From assembly GCA_030612365.1 (NCBI GenBank), contig JAUWOA010000008.1, positions 1-40,242 on the forward strand: a stretch of DNA of 40,242 nt, given 5' to 3'. This document shows positions 35,484 to 40,242 of the stretch, piece after piece. The notes below the pieces were generated by a model. The model did no database searches, was not told the origin of the DNA, and was given only the letters and a program-made list of their open reading frames with translations. Source of the stretch: Candidatus Thorarchaeota archaeon. Its GTDB lineage: Archaea > Asgardarchaeota > Thorarchaeia > Thorarchaeales > Thorarchaeaceae. Each line of letters starts with the position of its first letter. The first letter of the stretch is position 1. The position numbers were made by a program, and so were the translations under genes.

Positions 35484-36437
35484 ATGGCAGCAAAAGATTA
35501 CATTCGGCTTATGCGACCTCATCAGTGGTACAAGAATCTCTTGGTATTCCTAGCGATAGTCTTTGTAGAGATACCAACAGCATGGCCATGGGAGACCTTG
35601 CCTGCGGCGTACAATTTCTGGAACTACCCTCCGCTGATTGTGGGTTTTCTGGTGTTCTGTGCTGTTTCCAGCGCGGGGTACATATTGAACGACATTACAG
35701 ATCTAGAGCAGGATGCCGTGCACCCTGAGAAAAAAGAACGACCATTACCCTCTGGTCGCGCATCGAGCAGGTCTGCCAAAGGACTGGCGGTCATGCTCTT
35801 GGTAGTTGGATTTTCAGTGGCATATCTCGAGAATGTACTCTTCCTTATCATCGTTCTCATGTACTTCGTTAACTCACAGCTCTACAATTACTTCTTGAGG
35901 AAGTGGGCCGTTGTTGATGTCGTCGATATCGCTTTTGGTTTCGTTCTAAGGGCTATTGCTGGAACCGCTATCCTACTAGTGCCTTTCACATCCTGGCTTG
36001 TGATCGGGGTCTTCTTCTTTGCGCTCATCCTAGCATTTGGTAAGCGAAAGAACGAACTTCAATACCTTGGAGAGGATGCAGCGAAGCACAAGCCTGTGTT
36101 CACTCAATACACTGAGGCGATGCTTGACCAAGGCATAACAATGTCTGCCACTTGGCTAGTTCTCTTCTATGCACTCTACACGTACAACAATTTCCCCGGA
36201 GAGATGATGGTGTACCAGCCCGTGATGATGACCGTACCGATTGTTGCCGGACTAATCCTTCGCTATGTTTACCTCATCCAGACAGGCAGCCCTGTGGGCA
36301 GAAAACCGCACCTTGCTCTAAAGGACAAGGGGATCCTGTTCGGCGTCGTGCTGTTTGTCATAGTGCTTGGGGTAGCGCTATTCTTCTGGCGGGGAATTCT
36401 TGAGTTTCTCCTGACTGTGTTCCCGTTGTTTCCGTAG
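35484..36437 (+). CDS. UbiA-family enzyme, decaprenyl-phosphate phosphoribosyltransferase-like
   Basis: A 317-aa protein with about eight or nine membrane helices. RPHQWYKNLLVF near the start, ILNDITDLEQDAVHPEKKER with the Asp-rich NDxxDxxxD motif, DVVDIAFGFVLRAIAG and FGKRKNEL are the features of polyprenyl-phosphate 5-phosphoribosyltransferases (Rv3806c type) rather than of quinone or heme prenyltransferases. The reaction would join polyprenyl phosphate with PRPP to give polyprenyl-phosphoryl-ribose 5-phosphate, on the cytoplasmic side. GGAGA lies 7 bases before ATG and overlaps the end of DUF362. The next gene is a PHP phosphoesterase-like protein, a fitting partner. Other UbiA substrates remain possible. 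Confidence 0.8.
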   Translation: MAAKDYIRLMRPHQWYKNLLVFLAIVFVEIPTAWPWETLPAAYNFWNYPPLIVGFLVFCAVSSAGYILNDITDLEQDAVHPEKKERPLPSGRASSRSAKGLAVMLLVVGFSVAYLENVLFLIIVLMYFVNSQLYNYFLRKWAVVDVVDIAFGFVLRAIAGTAILLVPFTSWLVIGVFFFALILAFGKRKNELQYLGEDAAKHKPVFTQYTEAMLDQGITMSATWLVLFYALYTYNNFPGEMMVYQPVMMTVPIVAGLILRYVYLIQTGSPVGRKPHLALKDKGILFGVVLFVIVLGVALFFWRGILEFLLTVFPLFP

Positions 36438-36446
36438 GTGCATACG

Positions 36447-37127
36447 ATGAACGACAGGCTTTCCGCCTTTGACTTGCACTTTCACACGCTCTACTCCAAG
36501 GACGGCCTGAACAACCCCCGAATGCTCTTCAAATACATGAAGCGCCACGGTCTCAGAGGAATCGCCCTTACAGAGCATTGGAAACCATCCATCCTGAAGG
36601 TCATCAAAAGAAATGGACGGTTTCTTTTGCCAGCTTGCGAGTACAAATGTTCCGACTATGGAGAGCTCATTGGATTGTTCATATCCGAGCCAATTGAGAA
36701 CCGGTCATTTGTCGAGATTGCAGAGGACATCCATGCACAAGGCGCGATAACGATTCTCCCGCATCCAATGGATCCCTTGAGAAAGCACACCGCGTTAAGG
36801 CGGGGCTTACCTGAGGAGCTAGTTAAGAAACATGTGGACCTGATTGAGGGAATAAACTCCCGATGCATGGTGAACCTGTTCAATACATGGGCGCAGAAGC
36901 TAGCCAAGCGCCTTGGCAAACCAATGACTGCAGGAAGCGATGCCCATTCCTTCCTGGAGATAGGACATGCGAAAACTTGGCTTCAAGATATCGAAACAGC
37001 AGATGACATCTACGATGAGCTAAGGAAAGGTAGGACTCAGATTGCCGGCTACTGCTCATTTCCCTTGGTTCACCTTCCATCCGTATTCTGGCAAAGAATG
37101 AGGAGAATTGCCTATGACGAATGGTGA
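36447..37127 (+). CDS. PHP-domain metal-dependent hydrolase
   Basis: A 226-aa soluble protein. PHP motifs appear in order: DLHFHTLYSKDG, ALTEHW, CEYKCSD, LPHPMDP, GINSRCM and GSDAHSFLEIG, giving the full set of His, Glu and Asp ligands for a trinuclear metal centre. PHP proteins include phosphatases such as histidinol-phosphatase and nucleases. ATG 36447 is chosen over GTG 36438 because AGGTG at 36436-36440 is then 6 bases upstream. It lies 9 bases after the UbiA-like gene and overlaps the next gene by 14 bases, so translation is probably coupled. By context it may remove the 5-phosphate of a lipid-linked ribose (inference). Confidence 0.85.
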   Translation: MNDRLSAFDLHFHTLYSKDGLNNPRMLFKYMKRHGLRGIALTEHWKPSILKVIKRNGRFLLPACEYKCSDYGELIGLFISEPIENRSFVEIAEDIHAQGAITILPHPMDPLRKHTALRRGLPEELVKKHVDLIEGINSRCMVNLFNTWAQKLAKRLGKPMTAGSDAHSFLEIGHAKTWLQDIETADDIYDELRKGRTQIAGYCSFPLVHLPSVFWQRMRRIAYDEW

Positions 37128-38154
37128 GGAAATTTCAACACGGACAGGAAATGAATTCATCAGTATCAGAAAGCTGATTGCATTCGTACTCATAGGAGCT
37201 GTCGTCTATCTTGCAATACTATTCTATGTTCAGATCGACCCGGTAATTGCTGCGATTAGCTCCATTCCGTACTGGATTCTGCCTGCTATGATTACCCTAT
37301 CGTTCCTGAACTATTTGATCCGGTATGTGAAATGGCAGTACTACCTGCGCCGCATCGACATCAACCTTAGTCACGCTGATAGCCTCAGCATTTTTCTGGC
37401 GGGTTTCTCGCTCACTACTACTCCGGGCAAGATGGGGGAAGCTGTAAAGGGCGTCTTCATCAATGACATAGACGGAACACCCCTGGCTAAGACCGCTCCT
37501 GTAGTAGTTTCAGAGAGAGCGACTGATCTCATCGCGATGATTGTTCTTGCGCTGGCCGGTTTTAGTATTGGTTTTGCGGGTGGAGATCAGCTCTACCTTA
37601 TTGTGTTGCTTGGAGCTGCGGCAGTCGTAGGCGCGGTAATTCTGGGTCGTAGTGAATTCTATAACGGAATCCTGCAAAGGCTAACTTCTTTTGGACCACT
37701 AAAGAGATTCTCGAATAACAGCAATTTGATTGTCGATACTATGACTAAGACGATGTCGCCAAAGCCAATGGCAGTAAGCACGGCGATTAGTGTTCCTGGG
37801 TGGTTCATGGAATGCATAGCACTATGGCTACTTCTCAGTATTCTATCTGGTGCAGGGTTTCCATCGCTTTCTCAAGCCTCGCTGTTTCTGCTTCTGCAGG
37901 CAACGTTCATCCACGCAACAGCGTCCGCCATCGGAGCAGTTTCCTTCTTGCCGGGAGGACTCATTGCCTATGAAGGTACAGCTGGCATACTGATTCCACT
38001 CTTGCTCGGTTTCACCGAAAGTCAAGCTGGAGTTGCGATAATCATCATAAGATTTGTAACTCTCTGGTTCAGCGTTATAGTTGGATTTGTGGCTCTTGCA
38101 GTTGTGGAGAGAAGACGTCGTGTGCGGGAGCAGAGTGGTTCCCATCAAGCTTAA
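37114..38154 (+). CDS. flippase-like integral membrane protein (LPG synthase TM / UPF0104 family)
   Basis: A 346-aa protein with about eight membrane helices. The pattern LSIFLAGFSLTTTPGKMGEAVKG, VVSERATDLIAM and SAIGAVSFLPGGLIAYEGTAG is diagnostic of the lysylphosphatidylglycerol-synthase membrane-domain family (TIGR00374), found in archaea in AglD-like proteins and thought to move lipid-linked sugars. No aminoacyl-transferase domain is attached. GAGGAGA at 37100-37106 sets ATG 37114 as start. The 14-base overlap with the PHP gene ties it to the UbiA-PHP pair. It is the last gene before a new promoter-like box for TyrRS. Confidence 0.85.
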   Translation: MTNGEEISTRTGNEFISIRKLIAFVLIGAVVYLAILFYVQIDPVIAAISSIPYWILPAMITLSFLNYLIRYVKWQYYLRRIDINLSHADSLSIFLAGFSLTTTPGKMGEAVKGVFINDIDGTPLAKTAPVVVSERATDLIAMIVLALAGFSIGFAGGDQLYLIVLLGAAAVVGAVILGRSEFYNGILQRLTSFGPLKRFSNNSNLIVDTMTKTMSPKPMAVSTAISVPGWFMECIALWLLLSILSGAGFPSLSQASLFLLLQATFIHATASAIGAVSFLPGGLIAYEGTAGILIPLLLGFTESQAGVAIIIIRFVTLWFSVIVGFVALAVVERRRRVREQSGSHQA

Positions 38155-38156
38155 AA
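38149..38156 (+). promoter_or_regulatory. possible TATA box of the TyrRS gene
   Basis: GCTTAAAA overlaps the stop of the preceding gene and lies 35-42 bases before ATG 38191. A transcript would begin near 38180 with a very short leader. Confidence 0.4.
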
Positions 38157-38190
38157 CCGAAGGAAAACAAAGCTCCGGCTGTGAGTCTAG

Positions 38191-39207
38191 ATGAGCAGTC
38201 CACTAGAAATGGCAGAGAGTAACGCTGAAGAAATAGTTACAAATGAGGAATTGAAGCACATTCTCGAATCCAAGCCCGGTTTCAATTTCTACTATGGGAC
38301 TGCTCCCACAGGTCCGTTTCACTATGCATATTTGATACCTCTCAACAAACTGGTGCAACTGGCGAAACTTGGTGGAAAGGGCACCATTCTCCTAGCGGAC
38401 TATCATGCACATTTGGATAGCCAGAAAACATCTTTTGACCTGATGGACCTAAGATCGAAGTACTACGAAGAATGCATACGAGGTATCCTCGGTTCTGCCT
38501 CCAAGAAACTCAAATTTGTTAGGGGCTCCACATACCAGCATAAGCGAGAGTACGTTGAAGATCTATACAGGATAGCAGCCCGCATAACAACGACCAGAGC
38601 CAAGAGAGCGGCAAGCGAAGTTGTTAGGATGCGAGGGGATGCCAAGGTTTCTGAACTCCTCTATCCATTGCTGCAAATATTGGATGTGAAATATCTTCAA
38701 ACCGATATCACTGTAGGTGGCATTGACCAGAGGAATATCTACATGCTAGGTAGAGAGCATCTGGAAAACATCGGGTACCAGAAGGGGGCTTACATCTTCA
38801 TGCCATTGCTACCTTCACTAAAGGGCGGCGGTGCCAAGATGTCAGCAAGTGATCCTTCCACGCACATCAGGGTGACTGACAGTCCTGAGAGCATCAAGTC
38901 AACCATTAGGAAGGCTTACTGTCCAGTGGGGGACTTGGAGCAAAACGCCATCACTTCCACGGTGAGATACATCCTTATGCCCCGGTTGGGCAAACTCCAT
39001 GTTCCAAGAAAAGAGAAGTTCGGGGGCGATGTTGAGTTCAAGTCTATTGAAGCCTTTGAAAAGGCGTATGTAGAGAAGGAGCTCCACCCAATGGACGTCA
39101 AGCAGGCGGTAACGGAAGCACTGATTGCCATTCTCAAGCCTGCCCGAGAGTACTTCGAGGGTCATCCTGACATCCTGCAGCAGATCGAGGAAACCTTCGA
39201 GGAATAA
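38191..39207 (+). CDS. tyrS: tyrosyl-tRNA synthetase, archaeal type
   Basis: A 338-aa class I synthetase that charges tRNA-Tyr. The Rossmann entry FYYGTAPTGPFHYAYL replaces the usual PSGxxHLGH, giving HYAY where HIGH is expected, with the first His kept. LLADYHAHLD, GGIDQRNI and KMSASDP (Lys216, Met217, Ser218) follow. The C-terminal segment, KAYCPVGDLE with EKFGGD and KELHPMDVKQAV, matches archaeal/eukaryotic TyrRS closely. The length suits the compact archaeal form; there is no S4-like bacterial domain. It starts 36 bases after the flippase-like gene and has weak ribosome-site sequence (GTGAG). A related TrpRS is less likely because of the C-terminal match. Confidence 0.88.
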   Translation: MSSPLEMAESNAEEIVTNEELKHILESKPGFNFYYGTAPTGPFHYAYLIPLNKLVQLAKLGGKGTILLADYHAHLDSQKTSFDLMDLRSKYYEECIRGILGSASKKLKFVRGSTYQHKREYVEDLYRIAARITTTRAKRAASEVVRMRGDAKVSELLYPLLQILDVKYLQTDITVGGIDQRNIYMLGREHLENIGYQKGAYIFMPLLPSLKGGGAKMSASDPSTHIRVTDSPESIKSTIRKAYCPVGDLEQNAITSTVRYILMPRLGKLHVPRKEKFGGDVEFKSIEAFEKAYVEKELHPMDVKQAVTEALIAILKPAREYFEGHPDILQQIEETFEE

Positions 39208-39251
39208 AACACCTGGACAGCAACTATTGCCATCCAGGCATTTCAGCATTC

Positions 39252-40242
39252 TCAGTCAAGACGGATACCGAGACTGTCCAATAGCGCCTCAAGATCTGCT
39301 CTTGAGAGATTCTTGGCCTGCTCTACGATGATGTCAATCTCATCGGTACCTATGCCTTTCTGCTGGAGCTTCTTCCGGAGTTCGTCGAGTTCCTCGGGCA
39401 GACTTCCCAGAAGCTTAGGCTTTGCTAGCTCCTGTTTCAGCTCAAGCCTGGCCTCGGACAAGGCATCTGCGCGGCGGGCTTCTTCCTGTTCAATGACCTC
39501 GCGAATGAATCCTGGGCGCTCACTTGCCTTCATGCGGGAAAGGTCTGCCCGGAATGCGGCCACTTCCACTTCTCCAAGACCAGTGAGCGCAGCCAATTGC
39601 TCCAAAAGTTCGTCGACCTCTGGAACCACTGTAACGATAGATTCGCCAGTTACGTCCTCGATTGCTTTCTGAATACCTACTGGCTGCAATTCCTCGTTGG
39701 CAATCTCCAGTATGAGCTCAGCTCTAGTGCGAACATTCGCAGGTGCAGGAATCTTGCCAGCTGCTAACACCTTCAACATCTTGTTGATGACTCGTATAAT
39801 CCACGGAATACTCCAGACCTTGACGTATACTACAAGAAGACCTGCGAATATGGCTAGGATTCCACCGCCGACGTAACCAAGCATCTGCTGCAAAGCCTGT
39901 TGAGGTGTGATGTCTGACTGAATCTGGAACGTCACCACCTGAGAATCGTACTGATTTCGCGCGAAGGTAATGGCCACGTCAAATGTGTATGCTCCAATCA
40001 CCTGGAAGTAGAGGTAGTACGTTCCATTGTTGAATGGTTCGTAGGTCTGGTCTTCGAAGTAAGTGATTAGGTCTTGATCGAAGGAAACGATCGGTGTCAC
40101 ACCACTGAGCCCAACGCCATGGTCGAGATCAATATAGCTCACCGGAATCATCAGAAATGCACCGGGCGTTGTTATTATGGTCTGGTTGATTGTTGTGTAT
40201 GTTGTGTGCACATTACGCACTTCCAACGTGAACTGCTTATTC
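39252..40242 (-). CDS. C-terminal part of a membrane-anchored surface protein (partial)
   Basis: The frame is open to the right edge, so the beginning is missing; at least 329 residues are visible. The outside part is beta-rich (YYLYFQVIGAYTFDVAITF) with N-x-S/T sequons. It is followed by a membrane helix (YVGGGILAIFAGLLVVYVKVW) and a long cytoplasmic part of about 180 residues. The last 100 residues are strongly charged and probably coiled coil (EARRADALSEARLELKQEL and following), ending LEALLDSLGIRLD. Unlike the other surface proteins here, which have short basic tails, this one has a large inside domain suited to protein contacts. Function unknown. It converges with TyrRS, 44 bases apart. 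Confidence 0.8.
   Translation of the reverse strand, partial: NKQFTLEVRNVHTTYTTINQTIITTPGAFLMIPVSYIDLDHGVGLSGVTPIVSFDQDLITYFEDQTYEPFNNGTYYLYFQVIGAYTFDVAITFARNQYDSQVVTFQIQSDITPQQALQQMLGYVGGGILAIFAGLLVVYVKVWSIPWIIRVINKMLKVLAAGKIPAPANVRTRAELILEIANEELQPVGIQKAIEDVTGESIVTVVPEVDELLEQLAALTGLGEVEVAAFRADLSRMKASERPGFIREVIEQEEARRADALSEARLELKQELAKPKLLGSLPEELDELRKKLQQKGIGTDEIDIIVEQAKNLSRADLEALLDSLGIRLD

Overview
The window looks like chromosomal DNA of an archaeon. Several starts have A/T-rich TATA-type boxes about 25-50 bases upstream, and others have strong Shine-Dalgarno sites. The tyrosyl-tRNA synthetase is of the archaeal type, there is an ADP-forming acyl-CoA ligase alpha subunit and a PPP-family phosphatase, and there are very large secreted, N-glycosylation-rich proteins with a single C-terminal membrane anchor. 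The mixture suggests an Asgard archaeon, perhaps Thorarchaeota-like. That placement is inference from gene content only; no marker gene in the window settles it.

Layout. (1) 1-1255, plus strand: a redox cluster made of the end of a thioredoxin-reductase-like flavoprotein, a ferritin-like four-helix protein and a WCGDS thioredoxin-fold protein. (2) About 1.37-27.5 kb, all minus strand: a 26-kb island devoted to the cell surface. In transcription order it holds a 2155-aa protein with about 26 thrombospondin-type-3-like calcium repeats and a histone-H1-like lysine tail; a 2658-aa FG-GAP/beta-propeller protein with discoidin-like and BNR-like parts (7 bases downstream, so an operon); a hairpin terminator; a small Ig-like membrane protein; an FtsX/MacB-type permease and its ATPase; and two paralogous proteins of about 1065 aa, each with three jelly-roll domains, Ig-like domains and the same C-terminal anchor. 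(3) 27.5-29.6 kb: a regulatory region with a clear palindrome, a small probably leaderless gene, and an ADP-forming CoA-ligase alpha subunit. (4) 29.9-32.1 kb, plus: a PIN-domain protein with a long helical region, and a small membrane protein. (5) 32.1-32.7 kb, minus: a cupin, and upstream of it a 42-aa ORF with a TTG start. (6) 32.9-39.2 kb, plus: a TIGR00725/LOG-like Rossmann protein, a PPP phosphatase, DUF362, a UbiA-family phosphoribosyltransferase-like enzyme, a PHP hydrolase, a flippase-like membrane protein and TyrRS. (7) 39.25 kb to the right edge, minus: the C-terminal part of another anchored surface protein.

How the genes may work together. The surface island encodes very large calcium-binding, adhesion-like proteins with many N-x-S/T sequons, plus a MacB/LolCD-like exporter. 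About 8 kb away, the UbiA-PHP-flippase cluster resembles the mycobacterial route to polyprenyl-phosphoryl pentose, in which a phosphoribosyl transferase is followed by a 5-phosphatase, with a membrane protein that could move the lipid-linked sugar. It could supply an activated sugar for surface glycans. This pathway assignment is the most interesting testable idea in the window. Several small genes and palindromic control sites are also recorded; they rest on sequence pattern alone.
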